The notes under the pieces were generated by a model. It had not been told where the DNA came from. It worked only from the letters and a program-made list of their open reading frames with translations, and made no database searches. The position numbers were made by a program, and so were the translations under genes. Positions 26,841-34,770 of a stretch of 64,000 nucleotides of DNA are shown piece by piece. The stretch's first letter is position 1, and every line of letters starts with the position of its first letter. Source of the DNA: a virus; IMG/VR virus record IMGVR_UViG_3300046463_000548, positions 89,707 through 153,706 of that record; one strand, given 5' to 3'.

Positions 26841-27564
26841 TTTCCGTTTTCCGTCTAGGCGGAAGCACATCTAGATTCGGGTTCTTGTACAGCACCGCTT
26901 CGAGCGCGTTAAACGCTTTCAGCAAGCCATCGGTTTCCGTGAACGTGTTGCCCCACGAGTACCAGCGTGAGCACAGACTTTGCGTGTGGATGAACAACGG
27001 CCGGTTGTAGATCGCGGGGTACCGATAGAACACGTACCGCGTTGGCTCCTGATCGCGGATTTCCGGAATCCAGGAGTCGTCCGTCGAAAACAGCAGCCTC
27101 ACAGACTTATTTACTACGTCGTAGCAGCCCGTGAGGTGTAGCGGAACTTTTTCGGCCAGGACAATGAAGTACGAGTGATCCGACTGGTTGTTGATGATCG
27201 CTAGATACGGATCGTCTAACAGCAACCGAACATCCGACATCATCTGGTTGAGCTTGTACAGATTGCGTGCGCCTTCGAATCTTGAATCTATTTCCGTCAG
27301 CAACTCTTTGAGCTTGGTTGTGATGGTCGCAGATGCCGGACCGGATTCAGATATCACCGATACAGTGAGATACTTGTTGCGCTGGGGGATCGCAACAACG
27401 TCCTCTGTCTTGTTCAGACTGGATATGAGCAGGGAATAGATACCGCGAAATCGGGATTCGGTGTGAGCCCCGTGTTTCGTCTGTTCGTCCCTGAAAACGG
27501 GGAACGGTTTTACTGGCGTTGTTGCAGCCAGCATCACCGAGCCATAGACAGATGACTCTTGCAT
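26827..27564 (-). CDS. Hypothetical protein
   Basis: A 245-residue soluble protein starting MQESSVYGSVMLAATTPVKP. It sits between the polymerase operon and primase and overlaps the primase gene by 14 bases, so a replication accessory role is plausible. No domain recognised. A GTAAATA motif lies inside it (27108-27114). Confidence 0.65.
   Translation of the reverse strand: MQESSVYGSVMLAATTPVKPFPVFRDEQTKHGAHTESRFRGIYSLLISSLNKTEDVVAIPQRNKYLTVSVISESGPASATITTKLKELLTEIDSRFEGARNLYKLNQMMSDVRLLLDDPYLAIINNQSDHSYFIVLAEKVPLHLTGCYDVVNKSVRLLFSTDDSWIPEIRDQEPTRYVFYRYPAIYNRPLFIHTQSLCSRWYSWGNTFTETDGLLKAFNALEAVLYKNPNLDVLPPRRKTENGRD
27108..27114 (-). promoter_or_regulatory. Possible internal late-type motif
   Basis: GTAAATA followed by AGTCTGTGAGG inside the coding region (codons for Val-Asn-Lys). 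It could drive primase and spanins, but it lacks the AGTG spacing of the better sites and may be chance. Confidence 0.3.
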
Positions 27565-27585
27565 AGGGGAACCTCTGAGGGCTGG

Positions 27586-27957
27586 TTAATTCGTGGCGAG
27601 CATCTGGGGGACGGTGATCGCGCGGTTGCGGACCGTTCCACCAAAGAGGTGCGCGAGTTCGACGGGATTCTCAATCTCTGAATCCATGAGCACGTCAATT
27701 ACGTCGAATATCAGTAGCTCGCGCTGATCGGCCGTAGAGGCAAAAAACATCGTTGAGTACAGTTCCTGCTCAAAGACGTAAGTGCCTCTAGGCTCAGATG
27801 CGTCGTATGACGTGATGGTGAGTTGCATGTCGAACACGCCGCTAACCTTCGTCACAAACAGCAGATACGTGATGGGCGTGTCCTGCTTCTCCGCATCAAA
27901 TATCTGCCATTCATCATCACCAACCCGATCTACTGTGTATCGGGCCTGTGCTGTCAT
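27586..27957 (-). CDS. Hypothetical protein
   Basis: A 123-residue acidic protein starting MTAQARYTVDRVGDDEWQIF, overlapping the polymerase stop by ATGA. Beta-rich first half, helical second half. The operon suggests replication, but no motif is visible. Confidence 0.65.
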   Translation of the reverse strand: MTAQARYTVDRVGDDEWQIFDAEKQDTPITYLLFVTKVSGVFDMQLTITSYDASEPRGTYVFEQELYSTMFFASTADQRELLIFDVIDVLMDSEIENPVELAHLFGGTVRNRAITVPQMLATN

Positions 27958-30900
27958 GCTTCTACTTCCTCCTTAATTGCGTCCCTGATCTGTGCGTCAA
28001 GATCGGGAACGTTCAGCAGCGGGAAATTCTTCTGGAGCCAACGGCGCGTATCCTTCATCGTCCACGGCTTGAGAATCTTCTCTAAAACTTCGGACTGTGT
28101 GCCTTCGAGCACGCCTAGTTCCTCCGAGTCCTTCAGGGTTGATTTCAGACCGGAAATGAGGTTAGGCAACGACCAGTCCCACTTGTAGGTCTGTGCGTCG
28201 TGTGCCCCGATTTCGATTTCGATTTCGGGCTCGACCGTGAACTCGATGTTGAAGTCTTCGAGGTACGCTTGAGTCACGCCATACGTCGCCTGGTATTGCA
28301 GAATGTGGATGAACGGAATCACCATTTCGTAGGGGACGCTGTAGTAATTTGCGTCGTGCACAGTTCGATTGAACAGAACACGCCAGTCCCAGTTGGTCCC
28401 ATCGAGGCTTAGCCACTCCTTGAAGCGTCGCAGGTGCATGTAGTAAGCCTTCATGATTTCCCGCCCAGCCTTCACCCCAATCTCCGACGCCATACCCTGC
28501 ACTGGAGCGTTAGAACCACGCCGCACCTGTTCCGCAACGATTGCCCGGTTCTCTGTCATGGCCGCAGGCAGGAAGCGACGACGGCCGTTAGGCGCGTAGA
28601 CGTAATACTCGTTTTCTGCCATCTCCTGCATCTTCTTGGTCCAACGCGCGCCAGCTTTGAATTCCTTGAACATCTTGTCGATGATGTCCTGCGCGTAGCC
28701 CGTGCGATCTTCTTCGAGCAGGGCGGTCAGTTTCAGGTCAAGCTCTTCGAGCATCTTGTTGATTTCGATCAGACGCTTGCTGTCCTTCGTGACCAGCGAT
28801 TCTTCGTAGAGCGCGGAAATCTTGCCCTTCAACGAATCCATGTCACCCTTCTTCGTGTCGATACCAAGGGTCTTTGCTCCCTTGCCGTACAGCACGCCGA
28901 ACACAACGGCCTTCACTGCATCACGGAGCGGGTGATCCTTGTCCACCAACTGACCGAAGAACCGCAGCACGTTCAAGATGTGAATGTCACCTTTCTCCTT
29001 GATCGCCTTCTTGTTCTCGTCTGTCGGGTTCTTGATGAAGTCCTGACGCAGCTTCTGGCCTGCACGGAACGCTTCGGCCAATACCTTGTCCCCAGCGATA
29101 ATCGACCACACGCGAACTTCGTGAGCAGAGTAGTCGTACCGGATCATCAGGTACCCTTTCTTCGCCACGAACATGCGCTTGATGATCTTCGCGAGCTTCC
29201 CGCGCGATGGAATCTGCTGAAGGTTCGGACCCATCGAAGCTAGACGGCCGGTGACCACGGCCCAGATCGAGTAGTCTGGTCTCAGGTGATTGTCGAACGC
29301 CGCGTCGATGTTCACGGTGAGCCGCTTGTACCACCCCTTGACGTAGGTGGACATCAACTTGTGCAACGCTTGAAATTCACCGTACAGCGAGATGATCTTG
29401 TTCGTGTCCTTGTAGTGAGCAACGAACGCTTTGTCGATGGCCGGTGCGCCCGTAGCAGTCTGAGATAGCGGCTCTAGCCCCAGGATATCGAGAAAGAGCT
29501 TCCGCTTGTGGAGCGGCTTCGTCAGCTTGAACATCCAGGTTGCTGCGACATTCTTGAACCCTAGTCCCGCAGACTTGAATCCCGACTCGTTCAGCAGTTC
29601 CTTGTTTGCCTGCTTTACTTCCCGATGGACCTTGAACTCGCCTTCCGCCCGTGTCAGTTCCTTCTGGAGTGGCGACTCCGCACCGAGCAGGTGCTTCAGG
29701 TACGATTTCTGGATCAGAGACCCGTCCTGCTTCAAATGCGATAGCTGGTGAGCGGTGTCGCCCATCTGGCAGAGCATGTGCCGCAGGTAATACGGCTTGT
29801 AGTTCTGCCCAGCAATCTCCATGAACGACGAGCGGCGTATCTGCTCTTTACGTATGTGGAAAATCGACACAACGTCAGTCGCAGCGTACGCCAGAAAGTC
29901 TTTGGATGACGGATCGGTCGAACCGGTGTTCGAACGTTCCTCTTTCGAGAATGCGGCCTTGAAATAGAAGTCGTTGCCGTACGAGCAGTAGATCGGCCGC
30001 AGACCACCGAACTTCGAACTGTCGTTTGCTGCTTCATCGCGGATCGACGTGACGTGATTAAGCGCCGAAATGTTTTCGTCTAGCTCGTGCTCGCCAAACG
30101 TCACTTCCCAAACGTCGTGCCAGATGATCGGAATCTTCAGGCATTGTCTGATCACACGCAAATCAAACATGCCGTTCATCGTTATGAGAAGCTTGCGATC
30201 CTCGTAGTCCTTCGAGAACCGTTTTTTCAACTCACGTTTTATGTACAGACGCTCGTCGTCCGTCCAGTGCACCAGCGGGTGATCAACAGGAATCACGTAG
30301 CCGGTTTCTGGCGCGTGGTCCATACAGAACTGGATCGTATATATTCGATTGAACAGGACCGACAGGTTACGTGTTTCCGTGTCTACCGCGATGATCCGCG
30401 CTTCATCGAAACGGCGCATCACCTGGTTGAATTTCTCAATCGTATCTACATACTTTGGCTTTGCCTGTATGTGCGAGAGATTGTGCGGCATCCTTCCGAT
30501 AAACAGATTCATCAGATGCCGACACCAGAACCCTAAGAGGTTTGCGTACTCGCCGTCCTTCTCCATGAGTTTGAAGAAGTCCAGGGTCGATACCACTTTC
30601 AGATCGAGCCCCTGGACCTTCAGTTCGTGGACCCACCCACGTTTGTATTGTGGGTGTTCGATCATCGGAAATAGCGCACGCATCGCCTGATCGCCGGACA
30701 CCAGGATGTGTGTCGGCTTGATTTTCTGAATCAGCTTGTGGATGCGTTCGGCAAACAGGCCCTCAGCCTCACGGCGATGGCCCGGACTCAAATGCAGATG
30801 TCGGAACGCGTTGAAGTTGGCAACCGTGTAAGCCGCTTCAGGTAGCCCCTTCTTCTGGTAGGGAACCGACAGCTTCCGTGCGTATTTGATAGCGTTCTTC

Positions 30901-31097
30901 ACCGGGGTCATCGTGTCCTGATGACCAAGCATCTCGCCTTCTTTCAGGTCCCGGATGTCTACCGTCTGCATCACGACCAGGACGCGGGTCTTTGAGTCAC
31001 CCCACGTCCTACACTGCTTGATGCCTAGCCCGTAAGGCTCGCGTTTGGCGAACGCTTCGGTTTGTATGTCAAATGCAAATGCCCGCTCAAGCAACAT
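27954..31097 (-). CDS. DNA polymerase, family A (Pol I type) with 3'-5' exonuclease
   Basis: A 1047-residue replicase. Residues 1 to about 215 form an extra domain (RVLVVMQTVDIRDLK, KPTHILVSGDQAMRALF) resembling the uracil-DNA-glycosylase-like N-terminus of some phage Pol I enzymes. The DnaQ-type exonuclease starts at IIAVDTETRNLSVL near residue 238. Polymerase motif A is LMIRYDYSAHEVRVW, motif B KAVVFGVLYGKGAKTLG and motif C TVHDANYYSVPY. Motif C has HDA where Pol I has HDE, so one carboxylate is changed. It has its own late-type promoter (31130-31136). Confidence 0.9.
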   Translation of the reverse strand: MLLERAFAFDIQTEAFAKREPYGLGIKQCRTWGDSKTRVLVVMQTVDIRDLKEGEMLGHQDTMTPVKNAIKYARKLSVPYQKKGLPEAAYTVANFNAFRHLHLSPGHRREAEGLFAERIHKLIQKIKPTHILVSGDQAMRALFPMIEHPQYKRGWVHELKVQGLDLKVVSTLDFFKLMEKDGEYANLLGFWCRHLMNLFIGRMPHNLSHIQAKPKYVDTIEKFNQVMRRFDEARIIAVDTETRNLSVLFNRIYTIQFCMDHAPETGYVIPVDHPLVHWTDDERLYIKRELKKRFSKDYEDRKLLITMNGMFDLRVIRQCLKIPIIWHDVWEVTFGEHELDENISALNHVTSIRDEAANDSSKFGGLRPIYCSYGNDFYFKAAFSKEERSNTGSTDPSSKDFLAYAATDVVSIFHIRKEQIRRSSFMEIAGQNYKPYYLRHMLCQMGDTAHQLSHLKQDGSLIQKSYLKHLLGAESPLQKELTRAEGEFKVHREVKQANKELLNESGFKSAGLGFKNVAATWMFKLTKPLHKRKLFLDILGLEPLSQTATGAPAIDKAFVAHYKDTNKIISLYGEFQALHKLMSTYVKGWYKRLTVNIDAAFDNHLRPDYSIWAVVTGRLASMGPNLQQIPSRGKLAKIIKRMFVAKKGYLMIRYDYSAHEVRVWSIIAGDKVLAEAFRAGQKLRQDFIKNPTDENKKAIKEKGDIHILNVLRFFGQLVDKDHPLRDAVKAVVFGVLYGKGAKTLGIDTKKGDMDSLKGKISALYEESLVTKDSKRLIEINKMLEELDLKLTALLEEDRTGYAQDIIDKMFKEFKAGARWTKKMQEMAENEYYVYAPNGRRRFLPAAMTENRAIVAEQVRRGSNAPVQGMASEIGVKAGREIMKAYYMHLRRFKEWLSLDGTNWDWRVLFNRTVHDANYYSVPYEMVIPFIHILQYQATYGVTQAYLEDFNIEFTVEPEIEIEIGAHDAQTYKWDWSLPNLISGLKSTLKDSEELGVLEGTQSEVLEKILKPWTMKDTRRWLQKNFPLLNVPDLDAQIRDAIKEEVEA

Positions 31098-31129
31098 GGG
31101 TTGATCCTTAGTTCGAACTCTCTACTTGC

Positions 31130-31136
31130 TATTTAC
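31130..31136 (-). promoter_or_regulatory. Late-type promoter motif, polymerase gene
   Basis: GTAAATA followed by GCAAGTAGAGAG on the minus strand, 33 bases before the polymerase start; the stop codon of the HD gene (CAG TAA) is inside it. Confidence 0.65.
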
Positions 31137-31852
31137 TGCGGGCAAAGCGCTTCATTGCGGTGTTGAGCGATGTCGTCCCCTAACGCCAGCAGACAGTCGT
31201 TGAGGAAAGTTGACTGCATGTACTGCCCATGCTCGGTGTACATACGGGCACCAGTCAGGAACTTGCTAGTCTGTTCGATGAACCGATCATGATCAGACAT
31301 GAAGTTGAAACCCATCTCCAAGCCCAGACCGATTGTCAGTTGACGACCTTCGGCTGAATAAATCATCATCAGATCGGCGTCACGCATGCACTGATGCATG
31401 AGCGAAGCGGGTTCGCGGGGAAAGGTCCCGTTGGAGAACTCCGTGCAGCGGATGGTGTCGATCACCTTCGCGAGCGTTGAACTGGAGACCACGTCGTGTA
31501 GCCGGTACTGCGCGAAGCGGGTCGCGCGGTTGATGTTCTCGCGGTCGGACGTGCGGCCTCCGCTGTGATTGTGGTCATGGAACAGCGCAGCGAGGACGAG
31601 CGCGGGGATGCTGGTATCTAGCAGGGGGCCTGGGCTGTTCATGGCGCACGAGTGGGCCCAGTAAACACAACTCAACTCGTGGTGCAGATTGTGGTATGGG
31701 TTCTGCGTGTGCGTGCCCGATTGCGCGAGAAGCATGAGGGTACTGAAATCATCGGGGAAGTAATGCGAGAGAATATTCAAACCCTCAACTGAGGGTTCGA
31801 GTGCCACCTCGTCCGAGATTAGCGGGATGATCCGGGTGTTTTCGTTAGTCAT
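31133..31852 (-). CDS. HD-domain phosphodiesterase-like protein
   Basis: A 239-residue protein with the metal ligands of class I cyclic-nucleotide phosphodiesterases: NPYHNLHHELSCVYWA near residue 51, LAALFHDHNHSGGRTSD near residue 88 and MRDADLMMIYSAEG near residue 135. Enzymes of this fold hydrolyse cyclic nucleotides or other phosphoesters. A phage could use it to remove a host signal nucleotide or adjust nucleotide pools. It overlaps the upstream methyltransferase gene by eight bases. Confidence 0.7.
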   Translation of the reverse strand: MTNENTRIIPLISDEVALEPSVEGLNILSHYFPDDFSTLMLLAQSGTHTQNPYHNLHHELSCVYWAHSCAMNSPGPLLDTSIPALVLAALFHDHNHSGGRTSDRENINRATRFAQYRLHDVVSSSTLAKVIDTIRCTEFSNGTFPREPASLMHQCMRDADLMMIYSAEGRQLTIGLGLEMGFNFMSDHDRFIEQTSKFLTGARMYTEHGQYMQSTFLNDCLLALGDDIAQHRNEALCPQ

Positions 31853-32849
31853 TTTTGAGTTTGAGCAGGTGAGGGAGGATCATTGATGCGACGTGTTGCA
31901 TCAGAGGAACAACCACTGAATTACCGAACTGCTTGTAGGCACGTGTGTCGGAGACTGGGATTACGAATGAATCGGGGAATCCCATCAGGCGCGCGCACTC
32001 GCGGGGTGTCAGCTTGCGTGGGTTCATCGAACCACGGCTAACGAGAATTTCGGAGCCGTCCTTGTAGTAGCGGGCACTCAGCGTACGCGCGACATCTGAC
32101 GGTCCGACGACCGAGCAGCCGAACCCGTTACCCGCGTCCTTGTGCTTCTGTGCGTAACCCTGAAGGAACGCCCACAGTTTGTCGCTCAGGACGTAGCGCG
32201 GATTAATGCCACCCGGAACGATGAAACGGTCGTCCACGGGCTCGGACCGTCTGTGTAGTACCTGAGCCATAGTGACGCCATCCGTAGTCGGTAACGGCTT
32301 CTGATCGAAGGAGAAGGGCACGGGCCTGCGGAACCCAACGATCACAATGCGCAGCCGCTTCTGCGGTGTGAAGTGCTGGCCGTTCAGCACGCGATAGTGC
32401 ACGTCGTAACCAAGATCGGTCAGCGTCTGGTAGATCACGCGGAACGTGTTGCCGCCGTCGTGGGACAAAAGATTGCGGACGTTTTCAAGCATGAACGCGT
32501 GAGGCTGCTTGTGCTTGATGATGCGTGCAACATCGAAGAAGAGGGTGCCGCGCGTCTCGTCTTCGAACCCGTGCTTGCGGCCCATCGAATTGTTTTTCGA
32601 TACGCCTGCAATTGAGAACGGCTGACACGGAAACCCTGCAACCAGCACGTCATGGTCTGGAATAGAGGACGCTTTGATCTTCGTGATGTCCCCATGGATC
32701 GGATCGTCACCGAAGTTAGCGCGGTACGTCTGCTGTGCGTAAGAGTCGAACTCAGAGGTGAACACGCATTCACCACCCACGTTTTCAAACGCAGTGCGGA
32801 GCCCGCCGATCCCTGCAAACAGGTCAATGAACGTAAATTTTCTATTCAT
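31845..32849 (-). CDS. C5-cytosine DNA methyltransferase
   Basis: A 334-residue Dcm-type enzyme from the ATG at 32849 (MNRKFTFIDLFAGIGG). Motif I is DLFAGIGGLRTAF, motif IV LVAGFPCQPFSIAG (catalytic Cys), motif VI FMLENVRNLLSHD, and a C-terminal motif region is RKLTPRECARLMGFPDS. It methylates cytosine at position 5. The start is coupled (ATGA) to a Lar-like gene, so both probably serve against host restriction. Confidence 0.9.
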   Translation of the reverse strand: MNRKFTFIDLFAGIGGLRTAFENVGGECVFTSEFDSYAQQTYRANFGDDPIHGDITKIKASSIPDHDVLVAGFPCQPFSIAGVSKNNSMGRKHGFEDETRGTLFFDVARIIKHKQPHAFMLENVRNLLSHDGGNTFRVIYQTLTDLGYDVHYRVLNGQHFTPQKRLRIVIVGFRRPVPFSFDQKPLPTTDGVTMAQVLHRRSEPVDDRFIVPGGINPRYVLSDKLWAFLQGYAQKHKDAGNGFGCSVVGPSDVARTLSARYYKDGSEILVSRGSMNPRKLTPRECARLMGFPDSFVIPVSDTRAYKQFGNSVVVPLMQHVASMILPHLLKLKND

Positions 32850-33052
32850 GCTCTTTTGTTCCACAGTTCGACTGCCTCTCTCTCGCGCTCCCCAACCGGT
32901 CCCGATGCTTCGGGCCCCAGAGCCCCGCATTTTGAGCAACGGACGCACCAGAACGAGAACCCGAAGCCAACTTCATAATTTTCAATTTCGTTGAGGCTAC
33001 CTTTACCGTTATCGAATGGGCACGGAAGGATGGAAGGGAGCTTAGACTTCAC
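32846..33052 (-). CDS. Lar-like restriction-alleviation zinc protein
   Basis: A 68-residue protein with ILPCPFDNGKGSL, then WCVRCSKCGALGPEASGP and the closing AVELWNKRA, the layout of the Lar family (C-P-F...C-x2-CGA-x-GP...W-N-R). One cysteine of the first pair is replaced (CPFD rather than CPFC). Lar of the Rac prophage reduces host restriction. Coupled to the C5 methyltransferase. Confidence 0.75.
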   Translation of the reverse strand: MKSKLPSILPCPFDNGKGSLNEIENYEVGFGFSFWCVRCSKCGALGPEASGPVGEREREAVELWNKRA

Positions 33053-33248
33053 GAACGATCCTCAGGGCCTCAACACGCTGGATATCCAGGCGACCCTCCG
33101 GAGTGCTTACGTTCATTAGCAAGCGCCACGACCCGTCGGGCAGTTTGTCTAGATGGATGAATTCCTTTTCAACGGCGGGCGTCGCGAACTTCGACAGGTC
33201 TAGCAACAGGTGAAGGTCAGGACCTTCAATCTTGATCGAGCGTTTCAT
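33042..33248 (-). CDS. Small hypothetical protein
   Basis: A 68-residue protein starting MKRSIKIEGPDLHLLLDL, beta-rich, overlapping both neighbours. No family recognised. Confidence 0.6.
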   Translation of the reverse strand: MKRSIKIEGPDLHLLLDLSKFATPAVEKEFIHLDKLPDGSWRLLMNVSTPEGRLDIQRVEALRIVREV

Positions 33249-33847
33249 TTCGCGGGTGCCCTCTTGATGCGCGACAGGAAATCGGGATACTTCGAAAGAA
33301 GCTTCAGGTGGACTAGAGCCTGATTCTCTGCATCGTTGAGCGCTGTGTGTTGAGCTTCAGACGTGGGCCATTCGAGTTCATCGATATACAGAATGCCTAG
33401 CGTCCGGAAGTCGATCTTCTTCTTGTAATGCCATGGCGCAGAGCCCCACATCGATTCCAGAACAGGCAGATCAAAGTCGTTGCCGTTGGCAGACATGTAG
33501 AGTTCGGTCGGGTCGTCCAGTTCTAGCGAGCACTGAACATCTGCATAGAACCTGCAGAACTCGGCTAGCGATTCGGCCACTGTCATTCGGTCGCGGGAGG
33601 CAACGTCGCGACGTGCGCTTTCTGACTGCTGGAGCCACCAGAAGAACGCATCTTGTTCCGGCTTCCTACCGGAGTCGAACTGCTCCTGTAGCTCGATAAA
33701 CGCTTCGAAGCGCTTAAACACCCCGAACGTGAGGTTGTAGGCAACGGCACCAATACTCAGGACCGGGGCGCTCGACTTTAGCCCCATAGTTTCGCAATCG
33801 ATCATGATGAACGAGCGGTCACCAGCGCCTTTAATTCCGTTTGTCAT
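33245..33847 (-). CDS. 3'-5' exonuclease, DEDDh type (DexA-like)
   Basis: Sites of the DEDDh family: FIMIDCETMGLKSSAPVLS near the N-terminus (Asp, Glu), SANGNDFDLPVLES in the middle and AQHTALNDAENQALVHL near the end (His, Asp). The WWLQQ pattern is typical of the DexA/Rv2179c-like group. T4 DexA degrades DNA or RNA 3' ends. I prefer the ATG at 33847 (MTNGIKGAGDRSF); an in-frame ATG at 33868 is also possible. Confidence 0.8.
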   Translation of the reverse strand: MTNGIKGAGDRSFIMIDCETMGLKSSAPVLSIGAVAYNLTFGVFKRFEAFIELQEQFDSGRKPEQDAFFWWLQQSESARRDVASRDRMTVAESLAEFCRFYADVQCSLELDDPTELYMSANGNDFDLPVLESMWGSAPWHYKKKIDFRTLGILYIDELEWPTSEAQHTALNDAENQALVHLKLLSKYPDFLSRIKRAPAK

Positions 33848-33917
33848 TATCTGTTCTTTTATGAGCATGACGATTCGCCGGTCTTCTTCCGGATCGTCGT
33901 AAATGGTTGTTTGCAAC

Positions 33918-34259
33918 TCAGTCACCCAGCAGTCGATCTGCTGCACGCACGATGACTTTCACGGCCTTGTCGTCGTACAGCTTTTCCATATGTGGGTCTT
34001 TGATGCAGGTGACTTCCAGCCGCTGACCAATGTGCTTTTCGGTCCAGTCCTGGATAATCTTGGTTTTCTCTTCAACCGTCAGTTCGTCGTCTTCAGCGAC
34101 ACGTGCTGTGAATATCTTGACAGTCTTGCCCTGCGCGAGATAGCGCTTGATCAACGCCACGATCTTCGGTACGGGCTCACCAATGTGTTCCGAGCCTTTC
34201 CAGCCATCGTAGTAGGCCGTCGTGTTGTCCAAATCGAAACCGATCCAGCCGTCACTCAT
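33918..34259 (-). CDS. HAD-family phosphatase-like protein
   Basis: A 113-residue protein with HAD motif I near the start (WIGFDLDNTTAYYDGW, D-x-D-x-T), motif II KIFTARV (Thr) and the C-terminal KLYDDKAVKVIV. Small stand-alone HAD domains in phages are often nucleotide or polynucleotide phosphatases. Because this phage seems to join RNA halves, a 3'-phosphatase role is of interest, but it is only a guess. It overlaps the previous gene by eight bases. Confidence 0.75.
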   Translation of the reverse strand: MSDGWIGFDLDNTTAYYDGWKGSEHIGEPVPKIVALIKRYLAQGKTVKIFTARVAEDDELTVEEKTKIIQDWTEKHIGQRLEVTCIKDPHMEKLYDDKAVKVIVRAADRLLGD

Positions 34260-34770
34260 GTCCCGCTCCGATATAAACAGGTATTGTCTGTTCAGCTAGC
34301 TTCATCCCTTCAGGGGAGATAGCGACGCTTGCGTTGTGCCGAAGTACATTCAATTCTTCGGGGCTGATCCAGGCATCAGGCTGACTTGCCCTAGGCCATT
34401 TGATCAATACCTCGTCTTCAATTGCACGTGCGAATTGACGCCATCCCCAAAGCTTCGCGAAGCTATCCAGACCACCGGGCATCGACTGCGCAACCGTGTC
34501 GATATCTGGATCGGAGAGTCGTGGCGGGTCTGCTTGGGGAGCAAGTTCCGGTTTGCTATCGGAAAGCTTCCTGATGTTCCAGGCTTCACCAATGTTGAAT
34601 GTCATATTGCGTGCGTACGAGAATTTCGGGCCCGTAGCTCCGCACCCGGTACACACGCAAAATAGATTGACGGCAGGTTGACCTTCGTAGCCCACTGTTA
34701 CGCCCTGCGAACCGCAGAAAGGGCATGAGTCAAAGACCGTTTGTGGTTGTTCCATCGATAGTGTTTCCAT
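34252..34770 (-). CDS. Lar-like zinc domain fused to an unknown C-terminus
   Basis: A 172-residue protein. SCPFCGSQGVTVGYEG and VCTGCGATGPKFSYARN with AWNIRKL give a Lar-type zinc domain in the first 65 residues, here with all four cysteines. The remaining 100 residues are unknown (WAWRQF-type helices around SFAKLWGWRQFARAIEDEV). It is the second Lar-like gene in 2 kb. Confidence 0.7.
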   Translation of the reverse strand: METLSMEQPQTVFDSCPFCGSQGVTVGYEGQPAVNLFCVCTGCGATGPKFSYARNMTFNIGEAWNIRKLSDSKPELAPQADPPRLSDPDIDTVAQSMPGGLDSFAKLWGWRQFARAIEDEVLIKWPRASQPDAWISPEELNVLRHNASVAISPEGMKLAEQTIPVYIGAGHE

